Source: Plutella xylostella
Lineage: Eukaryota; Arthropoda; Insecta; Lepidoptera; Plutellidae
Direction: 5' to 3'
Assembly: GCF_932276165.1 (NCBI RefSeq)
Contig: NC_064012.1
Span: 15,755,501 to 15,819,500, forward strand
DNA length: 64,000 nucleotides
Position 1 is the first letter of the stretch. The number at the start of each line of letters is the position of its first letter. Position numbers and translations under genes: made by a program. The notes beneath the pieces are model-generated. The model was not told the DNA's origin and did not search any database. It was given only the letters and a program-made list of their open reading frames with translations. Below, piece by piece: positions 34,301 through 44,545 of this stretch.

Positions 34301-35171
34301 CACTAGACCACAGAAGTAGATTCAAGAAGTTAAACTTAATGACTTAATGAGAACTATTGAATTAAGTGAAAAATCTTCTAACAACATATTTTAAAATAAG
34401 ACCTTACTTAGAAATTGATATGTTATTTCCCGAGAAGTTTCTTTTGCACTGACACTCCATCTTGTTCCTTGTATTGTTTTTCAAAGGGCATGGCGTAATA
34501 ATATTATTTTCAATGACGGATGTCAAAAAACAACCTCGGTAGAAATAGTAACCATGGCAACCTCAAAACCAAAAAGTTTGGTTGTTTGAGGTTGTTTGAA
34601 ATAACAGAGACATAGACAACAAATTTCAATGAATATGACAGAATATTGAGTGAAGTGTGAGGGAAATGAGTGAATGTTACACATAATGCTGGATTTATGA
34701 ATGGTCTGTTAGATTTTCGTCGTGGGACTCATCCAGTTAACAAGGGTAATAATCCTTAAACGCGTCGTCAGCAAATCCGTTATTGAGACTGTAACTAACA
34801 GAATCATGAGAAACCAGGTCTAAAGGGAATATTGATCTGTATTCCATTTAAGACATCCTGCCACACAAAATGGTTGCGAAGAGATGCGAGGGTGGGATTG
34901 CGCATCATATTTTATTGGACTAAGACATAATCATGTGTAGTTTGTACCAATCCTTAACAAGAGGTGTCCAACTTTAATCACTCCTGGTAGTACTTATTTC
35001 GGACAGACAGGCAGGCCCAATGAGGGCATTATGGGGTAGGGATTTATTATACTGACCTACGATAACTCACCCTAAATCAAACTCGTTCCACAGACATATT
35101 ACCAAAGCTACACATAGCAGGACAAATAATGTTTTGTAAAAGGGTAGCGGTAGCACATGGACGGATTTCAT
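28106..35171 (-). CDS. Beta-1,3-glucuronosyltransferase, glycosyltransferase family 43, complete spliced gene (354 aa)
   Basis: Seven minus-strand exons join in phase: 35171-35071, 33793-33743, 33488-33246, 33056-32865, 29597-29516, 29070-28876, 28306-28106. The enzyme transfers GlcA from UDP-GlcA to terminal galactose of proteoglycan linkers or glycoproteins in the Golgi. Layout: cytosolic tail, signal anchor (about residues 12-28), short stem, then the GT43 domain with VIYYVTPTYPRP (82-93), the metal-binding DDD in VLYFGDDDN (177-185), FAVDMAGFAVNL (237-248), GFEED (262-266) where this family has its catalytic Glu, and LADNCTRVLVWHTRS (282-296). These motifs make the family certain. I cannot tell the GlcAT-I, -P and -S types apart by reading. 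The usual HPRGVEQRN is MPRGVTNRR, and the acidic pair after LHWVV is ND. Introns 1 and 4 carry copies of one Harbinger-like element. Confidence 0.94.
28876..29070 (-). CDS. Glucuronosyltransferase exon 6
   Basis: Codons 224-288, phase 0 on both sides. It contains GFFDSWPGARRFAVDMAGF, MPYKAGFEEDGFL (putative catalytic Glu264/265) and the LADNCT acceptor-site motif. The donor is AGG|GTAGGT. Confidence 0.94.
29516..29597 (-). CDS. Glucuronosyltransferase exon 5
   Basis: Codons 196-223 (RKTRKLSMFPVGLISEYGV and on). It matches the family's strand after the DDD motif (V..PVGL). The acceptor is GGTTGCAG and the donor AAG|GTATGC. Confidence 0.9.
29804..30807 (+). mobile_element. PIF/Harbinger-like non-autonomous element, copy 1 (intron 4)
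   Basis: It starts GGCCTAATTTCACACCATTC after TTA and ends with the inverse-related CATGAGAAACCAGGTC before TAA. The first 105 bases are tandemly duplicated (29804-29908, 29909-30013). A tRNA-like segment present in copies 2 and 3 is deleted near 30288. It carries an X-box-like GTAACCATGGCAAC at 30535-30548. No transposase is present. Confidence 0.8.
30811..31671 (+). mobile_element. Harbinger-like element, copy 2, tandem to copy 1
   Basis: It follows copy 1 directly, sharing a single TAA, and lacks the first ~105 bases. It ends CATGAGAAACCAGGTC, then TAA. It is highly similar to copy 1, so the tandem is recent. A tRNA-like segment lies at 31101-31170 on the minus strand, and an X-box-like motif at 31399-31412. 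Confidence 0.8.
31101..31170 (-). repeat. tRNA-like segment inside the Harbinger-like element
   Basis: On the minus strand an A-box-like TGGTCTAGTGGTAG and a B-box-like GGGTTCGATTTCC are spaced as in a tRNA. A clean cloverleaf is not obtained, so it is a decayed tRNA or SINE head captured by the element. Copy 3 has it at about 34250-34320; copy 1 has lost it. Confidence 0.6.
31675..32860. other. Remainder of glucuronosyltransferase intron 4
   Basis: AT-rich sequence with no exon or recognised repeat, apart from a short GC-rich patch near 32107-32125. Confidence 0.45.
32865..33056 (-). CDS. Glucuronosyltransferase exon 4 (DDD exon)
   Basis: Codons 132-196. It contains RGVTNRRAALRWI and VLYFGDDDNSVDLDLFDEIR. 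Asp182-184 form the manganese/UDP-binding motif. The acceptor is AATTCCAG and the donor ATCAG|GTAAT. Confidence 0.95.
33246..33488 (-). CDS. Glucuronosyltransferase exon 3
   Basis: Codons 51-132. It begins in the stem and enters the catalytic domain at VIYYVTPTYPRP, followed by VPELTRLSHSL and LHWVVANDHD. The acceptor is AATTGCAG and the donor TTGCA|GTGAG. Confidence 0.94.
33743..33793 (-). CDS. Glucuronosyltransferase exon 2 (stem micro-exon, 51 bp)
   Basis: It encodes LGVDVDEDLVLSKLDN in the stem. The acceptor is TTATTACAG and the donor GT|GTAAGT. It preserves phase 2 on both sides, linking the anchor exon to exon 3, which supports it although the stem itself is not conserved. Confidence 0.8.
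33855..34820 (+). mobile_element. Harbinger-like element, copy 3, full length 966 bp (intron 1)
   Basis: Exact TAA duplications flank it (33852-33854, 34821-34823). The ends GGCCTAATTTCACACC and CATGAGAAACCAGGTC are imperfect inverted repeats over about 30 bp. It contains the tRNA-like segment and an X-box-like motif at 34548-34561. Confidence 0.85.
35071..35171 (-). CDS. Glucuronosyltransferase exon 1 (signal anchor)
   Basis: Codons 1-33 plus two bases. ATG is at 35171-35169. The protein starts MKSVHVLPLPFYKTLF and has a hydrophobic stretch of about 17 residues before NEFDL, a type II anchor as expected for GT43. The donor is AGG|GTGAGT. It joins exon 2 in phase (GG|C, Gly). Confidence 0.85.
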
Positions 35172-35678
35172 TACTTCCTATGAACAGTCACTTATTCAAT
35201 TCAATTGTGCGTAACCTAGCTAATTAAAGTTTAAACGTTCATGCTAAAAAATTTAGGCAAATTAGAACTGATTAAACTGATTTCAGCTGATTTTGAAGTA
35301 AATAATATTGATTGATTTGGTTGGATTTGGTTGTTACGTTTGACGTTGTCTTGACACTGACAACTAGATTTTTACGTCACCTGTCTTAACCGCATCGTAG
35401 GTAGATTATCTGTGTGAGAGAAAAAGCGAGGCTGTTATTATTCTGAGATCTTTGTTGTTGGACCCACCAAGTCCTTGGACCCACCCGACTCAACGTTGTT
35501 CTATGGTTCCACTTCCCATAAACTTCTTTAACGAGAAGGTTCCCTCTCACAACTTTTTACTTCACATCATAGATGGCCTCATAAAGTCGCATCATTTATT
35601 ATGTGCCATGTGGCCACGCGATCAAGTTAAGGTTGGTGACTTGTAGCTAAATTGATTCTGAAGCAACATAAGTAAATC

Positions 35679-35959
35679 TGTAACGAGATGTACCTTCTAC
35701 CTACCGAGAGGTAACCTTTAGGTTATTATATTGGTTTTGTGTATAAGCTTCACCTAAGTATTCCCACTTCCCAACACACTGCCCTCTCCTTGAAATGTGT
35801 GTGTACAGACAGTGTAGAATATATCTAGGTATCATATTTAGTACCCATCACACGAATAACATAGTTAGTGTCAATATTGTAATGATGTGGGTAGCATGCA
35901 CTTATAGAATAAACCAGTCTAACCCGAGTCACCGTCTTTGATTCACGCCCGTCTTGACA
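35679..35959 (+). mobile_element. Probable LTR of a gypsy-like retrotransposon
   Basis: It runs from TGTAACGAG to CTTGACA, contains an AATAAA near 35908, and is followed at once by TGGCGCAGCCGG, which looks like a primer-binding site. The left border is a guess, since no second LTR is in view to compare. Confidence 0.55.
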
Positions 35960-36129
35960 TGGCGCAGCCGGTATTAGGAACTAATTAAATCGTCGTGAGT
36001 GTTTAAACACGTATAAATCCCGAATATACAGTGGTCGCAGTGATAAGACGTGTGGTAAATTTAATAAAAACAGTATAAATAAATAAGATTAAAAAGTAAA
36101 TTAGAAAATAAATTCGGTGCAGATTCAAA

Positions 36130-36405
36130 ATGGAAGCCGTATTAAAACCGCCGTTACCATTCCAATTTGATAACAATATTACAAATGTAACCTCGGGAAA
36201 CCTAAGCAAATCATGGGAAGAGTGGAAAAAGTCTTTTGAAATATACCTACTATCAGGCGTGCGAGTTTTCCAAAAGAGATGCAAAGGTAGGTAATTTGTT
36301 AATAATAATAACAGATCGAAATCAAAAATACGGTTACGCATCATGGCATTATCGATTTATTTTGTGTGAATCCAGACCATCCATAAATTAAAAAAGCAAA
36401 ACGCA
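36130..36405 (+). pseudogene. Broken gag start of a gypsy-like LTR retrotransposon
   Basis: The ATG at 36130 opens a frame with SWEEWKKSFEIY, the WxxWK..F.IY phrase of gypsy-like gag proteins. That frame stops at 36292-36294. The gag-like reading resumes in another frame from about 36246, so a frameshift near 36243-36246 breaks it; the second frame then stops near 36390. No protease or polymerase follows. Position downstream of the putative LTR and primer-binding site agrees with this call. Confidence 0.65.
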
Positions 36406-37300
36406 GGATTGATTTTATTTATTTCTAATGTTGGATGCACTGCTTGTCATGTCAACAACTTCAGTGCGGTGCGATAGTGATTGCGCGTAGTGTTGTTGTT
36501 TTGTGAGAGAAAATTGAATTTTTTAACTATATTCAACACCATTGGTGTTTGAATCGTGCACAAAACCCATCAATTAACATATATGCGTTGTGAAAACATA
36601 ATATGTCAGTGAAAAGAGAGGTAAGTGATAGTTTTTAAGCTTGGTCAAGTTTATACCACAGGGCGGTACGTTTGGGCTTCAGTGGATTGCATTTGAGTTT
36701 TCTGAGCTCCAATTATCTCATTACGTGTTTTTAATGTCTATAAAAATGTAAGAAACATGTGAGCCACTCATAATTCAACTAAATGTTTCATTTGAGACAA
36801 GTGAGTCGATATTTCGTGAGTTGCATCCTCCATATTTTACTGCTACGTGCATGGTACCAACTATATAATAATAATCAGGTATAGCTACAATTTCGGGACT
36901 CAATTTTGGGTTTTGTTCGGTTTTTCACCTTAATTGATAGATTTTGGACCTGTTTAGAGTGTTTTTATGTGTTAAAGATAAAACTCTGATGTTAGGATAT
37001 CGCCGACTCGGCGCAAGGGGTTGGTGGAAAAGAGACAAAAGCCTATTCCTAGACTTTATTTTTTTTCCTGTCGGTATTGATTTACTGCTGCTCCATGACG
37101 AAGTTCACGATGCTCCCGCTGTTCACTGCAGGAAGCGGCGACTATTTACGCTAAAATAAAACATTTGTCAAGTACCTAATTTCTAACACATTAATGACTT
37201 CACCCCCACCCCAACTCATTTGTTAAGAAACAGTAAACACTAAACAAAAAAATCTTTTAAGTCTTTGAAATAACTTGCTAATTCTGTAACATAATTACAG
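36406..37300. other. Unassigned region with weak exon signals on both strands
   Basis: Plus strand: a start-like AATATGTCAGTGAAAAGAG with a strong donor GAG|GTAAGTG at 36620/36621. Minus strand: an acceptor (TCCTGCAG) near 37130 followed by a short frame ending NFVMEQQ-stop, with AATAAA on the minus strand shortly after. Neither links to further exons I can see. Confidence 0.3.
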
Positions 37301-37359
37301 CATATAAACTTTTCACTTAACTTCAACTTTTGTATTGTAGGCTTTTCATAGGTTTCTGG

Positions 37360-37620
37360 CGGTTTGTTTGGGCAACTCGGCATCACTCAAACGGTAGTAA
37401 AGTCCAGGCTCAATAATAGGGTATTCATGTACTTTCTACAAATATTTCTGAATGTTTTGGAAACACATGTTGCCCTGCATATGGCAATATCAGTACTCCT
37501 TTATAAGTGTTTTATCTGCTTGAAAAGATGCTCCAGGAGTTTCTTTCGCCATTTCTTCTCCATAGTTTTTGTGAAATGGTGGTTGACAAATGTTATGACT
37601 ATCAACAAATAATTCTAAAA
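37360..37620 (+). mobile_element. Possible LINE 3' fragment
   Basis: GAAAAGATGCTCCAGGAGTT and TTCGCCATTTCTTCTCC resemble the 3' region of the LINE at 53.46-53.51 kb (GAAAAGATGGCTCAGGAGTT). No intact reading frame of the family is present. Confidence 0.45.
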
Positions 37621-37849
37621 TATTACATTCAATAAACAAATTTTCTAATACAATTTCTTGAAAAACATACTATACACATATATAAGTTGGTATTGTAGAT
37701 ATCTTGGCCTAAAACACCTACCCTAATTACAAGGTAGCAAAATTAACTTTCACCACTATGAGAAACTCTAGTCCAACTATAGTGTCAACTAAGGAAGCAC
37801 ACTAATACTACTTGATGAATGAAAGCATTGTCATGAATGCCATACACCA

Positions 37850-37965
37850 CAGGGGCCCTATTGCGAAGTCAAAACAAAATAACATTTACGAAGTAATTAG
37901 TGCAAAATTCAATACATTTTGTATTTGAAAATCATTGTCTAAACAAGTCTGTGATAGGTAGGTAC
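37850..37965. mobile_element. MITE copy (GAAGTCAAAAC family)
   Basis: It starts GGGCCCTATTGCGAAGTC and ends near GTCTGTGATAGG, an imperfect inverse. Related sequences lie at about 2.92-3.01, 4.85-4.96 and 43.79-43.92 kb. Confidence 0.5.
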
Positions 37966-39700
37966 ATAGTTTGGGATGGCACATGGTCAGAGGTAGCCAG
38001 AGGAGTTATGTAATGCTGTAGCAATAAACACACTTTCATAATGACATAGTTAACATCATTAACATGATTCAAAAACGCTATTAGAAGATAAACTATAGTA
38101 TTATCGTGTATCTTTATTATTGAAAAAAAAAACAGGTTTAACGGGCATTAGAAATATGCAGCATAAGGCATTATTTGCGTAGTGTCAGTGTCAGATATAA
38201 ATGTTTTTAGCATTAAGTCCACCTTTTGTACACTTATATTTGTGCAATAAACTATTAAACAAATAAATAATTATGTGTGTCTATTTTTGGTGGTAAGATA
38301 GATTTTAAATCAGATGAAACATGCAATAAAATGGTTTTGGTAATACAGAATATGTTCTACCATAGATTTCTGAACAAGGTAACTCAATCAAAATGATAAA
38401 TTTAATTATTATATTACTGTGAAAATTTATCAAATAGTTAAATATTTAAAATAATACCAAAAATAATTCAATGGTGGTTACATTGGTCACATCCTGTAAA
38501 AGTTAACTCTCACTATAGCTGAGTGATGATAGTAAAAGTTTGTTTGGGGAAAACATCTTTTGATATTTAACACCACAAAGAGAAAATCCCTAAAGAAGTT
38601 GTTTGCTCTGTAGTTTAAAATCATTTTTTTTAAATGTCAGTCACTTAATTGACAGATTCTGGAACAATTTATCAACAGTAGCTTCATTTCTAAATTAACC
38701 TCATAGAACAATGCAGAATCGGGTGTAAATTAACCCTCTGTATGCGCTTTAGCTGGACTTAAACACTAAAAATTATGAATTAGTTAAGTATAGAATGATT
38801 TTTAAATCTTTTGTGACATGTGCACTAGTATCACATTAGGTTAGGTATTTCCATACATCCTTACGAACATTAAAAAACACGCAACACACTTTGTCACTCA
38901 ATTTTCCCTATTCATTGACATATTATAGTATTGGTGGTTGTGGTACTTTTTGTGTAACATTTTTGAAATAAAGTTTATTATTTATTATTATTATTTATTT
39001 ATATAGGTATTTTGCTTACAAAAGTTCAAGATTTGTGCCCTAATATTTTTTTCTATATTGGCCTATTTGCTGTTAGCCTGTTGGCTACTACAGCTAACAG
39101 GGTCTGGAACAGCTCGTCCCTAGTGTATTTAATGCATTCCTCTACTAACTAGCGAAAGCTACAAAGGAAAAAATCTGTAGGGTAACCTAGTTTAAAATTC
39201 ACAAAGTTCTTTCTGGGCTTGCGTCTTTTATTGATGGCATTCTGTTCAAAAGTTTAAATACCAAAGTATTATACGTATCGATATCATCATGTTGGTAGTT
39301 TGGCACTGCTTACGTATGTACGTAGAACGCATAACGCTTACGCATTATTATACCCTTATTTTCGTGTTACACAATACCTAATATCCATTTGATGACATGG
39401 GTATTTGGTATCAGACGTATACCGTACGTATACGTGGTACATCTTTAGAAGTATGATAATGGACAAATATCTGGTCAATTGATAGCCTTATTGTTATGAA
39501 CTAGATCATTTAACAATGATAGTAGCGACGCCAATTCGTTATCGGGAACTTAGTACGGCCCATAGCCGCTGGACCAACGACCTGAGACACGTAGGCGGCA
39601 GTCGCTGCATGAGGACGGCCGAGGTTTTGACTGATGAGAGTGACGACGCCGACGGTTGAAATTATTCCATATTACGTTAAAATTACTTCGCTAATATTAG
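37966..39700. other. AT-rich DNA, no gene seen
   Basis: Short open frames only. The block at 39535-39655 is more GC-rich and may be LINE-derived, but stops and lack of motifs prevent a call. Confidence 0.4.
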
Positions 39701-39704
39701 ATTA

Positions 39705-39905
39705 AAGCGTCCGATCACTTAGGGTTATGTTAGCAACACATGACACGGTCAGCCATTGGATGGGTGACCGATTTCAATTGGATCTTTTCTGGACGCATCC
39801 GTGCTTCGGACGGCACGTCAAGCCGTGGGTCCCGGTTGCTACTTCGGCAGCAGTCGATAAGCCGAATGAGTGACCGTGCCATGTGTTGCTTAACTCCAAT
39901 TATCA
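39705..39905 (+). mobile_element. 5S rRNA-derived SINE (SINE3-like)
   Basis: CGTCCGATCAC (39708-39718) and CGGTCAGCCATTGGATGGGTGACCG (39746-39770) match the internal promoter region of 5S rRNA genes in order, though the spacing has decayed. A GC-rich body follows (GTGCTTCGGACGGCACGTCA, CTTCGGCAGCAGTCG). The copy at 60.48-60.64 kb shares the body. Confidence 0.75.
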
Positions 39906-42150
39906 GTTACGATCACTGTTGTGTACCTACGGGTAGTTACGGACTAGACTGCGGACGCTTCAGGTTATCATAGCATTTATACATTCTACAGTGTCTGTCG
40001 CTATTGAAATGATTTTCAATGTCAATGCGACAAGATGCATGTCAAAATCAGAATATTTTTACATTTCTGCATTGGCATCAGCGTCATCCGGTCACCAGTG
40101 ACGCAAACTCATAAAATTTAAATAAACTATGCAACTGACTTGACTTTATCCCGCGAAAGGGTGGCTTGAAGGAATTGCCTATTGTGAACATTCTGTTATA
40201 TTTATACTAAGAAGATAGCTTTTAGAATTACGGATACGAATATGCGATTCGAGGTCGGGAAGCTGATTCGTGGTACCTGTTCAGTTATCAAGTAGTAGTA
40301 GCTTTGTAATATATCAATAAACATTGCTTCTACTACCAGCGATCCGATCATAAGGCTACCAAGCCTTTTCAGTAGGTACTGACTGTACGTTCGTTCTTAA
40401 AAATAGCAATAACGCTTATTATTGTCATCTTGATTTCATGTTGAAAACATCCGACTAGCATATTGAAATTTTGCCATTTTTGTTCAGAGTTTATTTTCAT
40501 AAAGCTCTTGAAAGTCAGAGGAGCTTACGGTATCTTACGGCGACGTGCCTGGCGCGCCGTCGGCGGCCGCTACGTGACGTCGCGTCCACCCCTCGATGCC
40601 GGTGCAATCATCACATTTTCACACTTTTTATAAATATTTAATATCTTGCTTCTTGAGTAGTGCTGAAACAAGGGCCACTAAAGTTCACTATATAATTTAA
40701 TAATTAAGTAATTATAAACACAACCGACAAAAAACTTTAAACATTGTTTAACAAGTGTTTAAAACTAAATTTGACAGATTTTGTAGGCGTTTGACAGCGT
40801 TAAACATTTGTCTTAAGTTTTTGCGGTAGGGCCCTTTAGGTTAACATATCATAGGTACCTATTCTACATATTATATCTACTTAACACTGCCTAGAAAGTT
40901 ATTTTAAGCGAAGATGATTCCTTGGCAGTTAATATTTTCCCGATCTAAGCACAAACACTACTGCAAATTCTATGTCCTTAAATACCATTTGGGATATATC
41001 TCAAAAACTAAAAATCTCTCCATAACGTCACAGCAATCATCTTAGCTGAAAAGAAGTATAAAAAATAACACACTATACAAAAGTACTTAAAATGAGAATT
41101 TTTCACAACCTTTTTTGCGATTTAGAAAATTAATTATTAAATCTACGGGTATTAAAACCATTACACCAGGGACCGCGTCGTACCGTCTAGAATTCGAAAT
41201 GATTTAATTGGATAAGGATTAATAATAAATTAAAGCATCGATAAAATTGACTGATTTTGGTAGGTAGGGATATTTATAAGATTATATATTAAAAAAGTTT
41301 ACATAATAGATAGGTAATAGTATATTGAAAATAATTATACCATCGCGGAGTATTTTAGTTGATATTTTTTGTTATATTCATATATTATTGTTGAAAACTG
41401 TTGTGTACTCGTACGAACCTACCATAGCTTTGGCAGCATACACAACAGGCAACTTTACTTTTTTGGGACTGCAAATCTGATTAAATGTGTTAAATTAAGT
41501 GCCAATTTTTCCATAGTCGGTTAGAGAATAACCAGGGAGTAGTGGTTGACTTAAATCAATCCCTGTCGGTTAGGCAACCGAGTTTGGAGAAATTGGCACT
41601 GAATGAGAGGTTTTATATCGGACTTATTTTTTACTAAATAAAGCTGTCTCCCAGGTATATTGGTTGTTGTATTGGATAGAGTATTTTTCCGTGTATGCCT
41701 ACTCTGCGAATAGGTAAAAGCTGTACTTCATTCACACAAGCTTCGCGACTAATTGACTGCGCCGCGACGCGACGACACGGCGACAGTTATTGAGTGCTGT
41801 CGCTGACCAATCAGCGAGCGGTTGCTATCCGCCTGAATTTTGTCATAAATGAGATGAGGCGCCTATAAGTACACACCATAGACACATATAGGACCACATC
41901 AATTAATCCCCTACCGTGTTTCAATTTATCGGCCCTGTGTGGCGACTAGTCTGGAGCTTACGGTATATCCTAGTGATGCTGTAATTACTCCAGTATAATC
42001 ATGTCGGATGCATCGACTCCAATGGTTATCAAAGGTAGTCATCAGATTGAAATGATGATATCTGTCGGTAGCATATTGTTGATTGGATTTCGGCCGTCAA
42101 AGCAGTGTCAGCGATAATTGCTGAGTAATTATGTTGCGGTCGCTATTATG
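39906..42150. other. Unassigned region with one MITE and CpG-rich patches
   Basis: A MITE-like repeat at about 40728-40834 has an inverted relative at 50.94-51.07 kb (shared TTTGACAGATTTTGTAGGCG). CpG-rich patches lie at 40545-40610 and 41755-41820. No gene seen. Confidence 0.4.
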
Positions 42151-42159
42151 CTGTGTTGG

Positions 42160-42640
42160 ATTAAATTTAGTTATTAGACAACTACGCAAATACACATAAT
42201 AGGAAAACGGCCTCATATTCGGTATGCTTTGCACAGCCAGATTAGAGCGGAATCTCCTGCATTTAATACGCGCACAGACTACGGTAAAAAAAAATATATT
42301 GTTTGAAGGAGCACAGTTGTTCAACAAACTACCTAACAATATCAGAACGGAGCATAAACTGAAATTGTTTAAGAAAGACCTTAAAGCATTTGTATTGGAA
42401 TGGAACACGTTACCCTATAAAAATTACCTATTTCAAATTGCGCTATAGTAATTATGAAACCTAAGATTTACTTTTATATATATACCTAAGTAATTTTAAG
42501 ACTAGATTTTAAATAGTGGTGAGGGTATATTGTACCGTTGTACGTACATATTATAGTTATATAACATGTTTTTCTCATTTTAAGTGAATATGTATTTTTA
42601 ATTCTTATGGGAAATAAATGTCTAAAACCTAAAAAAAAAA
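42160..42640 (+). pseudogene. LINE 3' remnant with reverse-transcriptase C-terminus
   Basis: The frame at 42224-42448 ends with LFNKLPNNIRTEHKLKLFKK, a C-terminal phrase of non-LTR retrotransposon polyproteins. The upstream part is shifted into another frame. An AATAAA near 42612 and an A-rich tail at about 42630-42640 follow, as expected for a 5'-truncated LINE. Confidence 0.75.
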
Positions 42641-42689
42641 ATACCTGTAAACTCTACTTGCGTGGACCTGCGATAGCATAAATACTTAC

Positions 42690-43727
42690 TTACTTACTTA
42701 CTCCGCTGGCTCAGCGACCCGAAGTGGATCTTGGCCTCAGACACAAGAAGTCGCCACTGGTCTCTATCCTGCGCAGTCGCTCTCCAGTCGCCTGCCTGTA
42801 GTTGGCGCAGGTCCTTGCCGACTTCATCGCTCCAGCGATATTTGGGACGGCCAACTGGTCTACGACCGCTTGGTACTCCAAGGTAGGCCCTCTTGGCAGC
42901 GCGATCCTCCCCCATCCTTTGCAGATGACCAAGCCAACGGAGTCGCTGGGATTTAATGTGACCAATGATGTTTGGCTCGGAAATCAGGTCTTCGATTTCC
43001 TGGTTCTTCCGTACTCTCCAGCTACCATCTTCCCTCCTAGTTGGTCCGAGCATTTTCCTCATCACCTTTCTTTCCGCAACCAGAAGTTTATTCTCTTCCT
43101 TGAGAGTGAGTGTCCAAGCCTCAGAGCCATACATCAAGATCGGCCGGATTACGGTTTTATAAATTCGGATCTTGGTTTTCCTGCTGAGAAGCTTTGACAC
43201 TAGCACTTTATGAAGAGCAGCGCTGCATCGGAGGGCGTTTTGTACTCGGATGTCGATCTCCTGCTCCCTTGTGTTTGTGTCAGTGATCGTACAACCTAAG
43301 TATTTGAATTTGGCCACTCCCTTATAGGCTGTCTCTCCCACTTGCAGGTTTTTTCGTACCTCATGGTTGCCTCGGTGTCGTGTCATGTGGAGGTATTCGG
43401 TCTTTTCCGTGCTGATTCTGAGCCCGACCCTGTGAGCTTCCTCTTCCAGTATCTTGGCAGCTTCTTAGACCTCGCGTTCACTCTCCCCCAACAGAGCTAA
43501 GTCGTCGGCGTACCCGATCACCTTGTGCTGTCCATTCAGTTGTACTCCGCCATCATGTGTCAACACTTTTTGGATGACATACTCCAACACCAGATTGAAC
43601 AGCGCGGGTGACAAGGCGTCTCCTTGCTTGAGCCCGGTTACCACGGAAAAGGCGTCAGTCAGGTCACCGTCCACCTTTACGCGCATCCTACTTATGCCCG
43701 TAGTGGCTACGGGCATAAGTAGGATAG
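42690..43727 (-). pseudogene. 5'-truncated LINE with reverse-transcriptase YADD motif
   Basis: The minus-strand translation of 43690-43465 contains FSVVTGLKQGDALSPALFN and GYADDLALL, the RT core. 43386-42694 encodes the C-terminal part (KYLGCTITD, IYKTVIRPILMYGSEAWTL, RLRWLGHLQRM). A stop or frameshift near 43465 separates the two parts. The 3' end is a (TTAC)n run at 42687-42702, typical of RTE/BovB-like or related families. The 5' part (endonuclease) is absent. It is dead but fairly well preserved. Confidence 0.9.
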
Positions 43728-44148
43728 CATAAATATGTAACGTAAAATACACCCTTATGTTTTTTGGATTCGATTGTTTGTTGTTGTCTAATTGACTACA
43801 GCCATCAGGCTCCCTATCGCTAACATGTTTTGACAACAATTTACTTTGACTCCGTAAATTGTTGTCACTAATTAATACTTCGTAAATAATTGTTAGATAC
43901 TTCGTTTTGACATTGGATAACTAATTCACTTTATTCATCAAAATATAAAAGTCACAAACATACATAAGTATACAATATCGGTCTTATTCATAAAAAAACC
44001 TTAAAGTAGGTTTACTGAGCTCAATAGTTACGGAACACATTAAGCCTATTTGAGGTTTCGTAAAAATCTCTATTCATAATAGTTCCGTAAACCTTCAGTA
44101 ACTATAGTGATGCTAATAGATTTCACAGACCAAACATTTTGATATTTA

Positions 44149-44289
44149 GGCCCTGTTCCACAATGTCTGGGTAGTGGCTACTTGTCAGATAAAATACATG
44201 CTGTCACTGTCAAAAAAATAATAACAGAGGGTGACAGCATGTGTTTTATCTGACAAGTAGCCACTAACCAGACATTGTGGAACAGGGCC
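44149..44289. mobile_element. Harbinger-type palindromic MITE, copy 1
   Basis: Arms of about 60 bp begin GGCCCTGTTCCACAATGTCT, and TTA duplicates flank it (44146-44148, 44290-44292). Confidence 0.85.
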
Positions 44290-44396
44290 TTACCCTATTA
44301 TAGTGCCACAATCTTATCTGTTCCGGTGGCGACTTCGCTGTGATCGAATCTATAGTGATGCTAATAGATTTCACAGACCAAACATTTTGATATTTA

Positions 44397-44537
44397 GGCC
44401 CTGTTCCACAATGTCTGGGTAGTGGCTACTTGTCAGATAAAATACATGCTGTCACTGTCAAAAAAATAATAACAGAGGGTGACAGCATGTGTTTTATCTG
44501 ACAAGTAGCCACTAACCAGACATTGTGGAACAGGGCC
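44397..44537. mobile_element. Harbinger-type palindromic MITE, copy 2
   Basis: Same as the copy at 44149, repeated by the 248-bp tandem duplication, so not an independent insertion. Confidence 0.85.
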
Positions 44538-44545
44538 TTACCCTA

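Noticed and set aside
10086..35171. Signal-anchor exon at 10.1 kb as exon 1 of the glucuronosyltransferase
   Set aside because: It lies 3' of that gene's stop on the same strand, and an in-phase anchor exon exists at 35071-35171.
42802..43197. 131-residue plus-strand open frame
   Set aside because: Antisense to the LINE reverse-transcriptase remnant.
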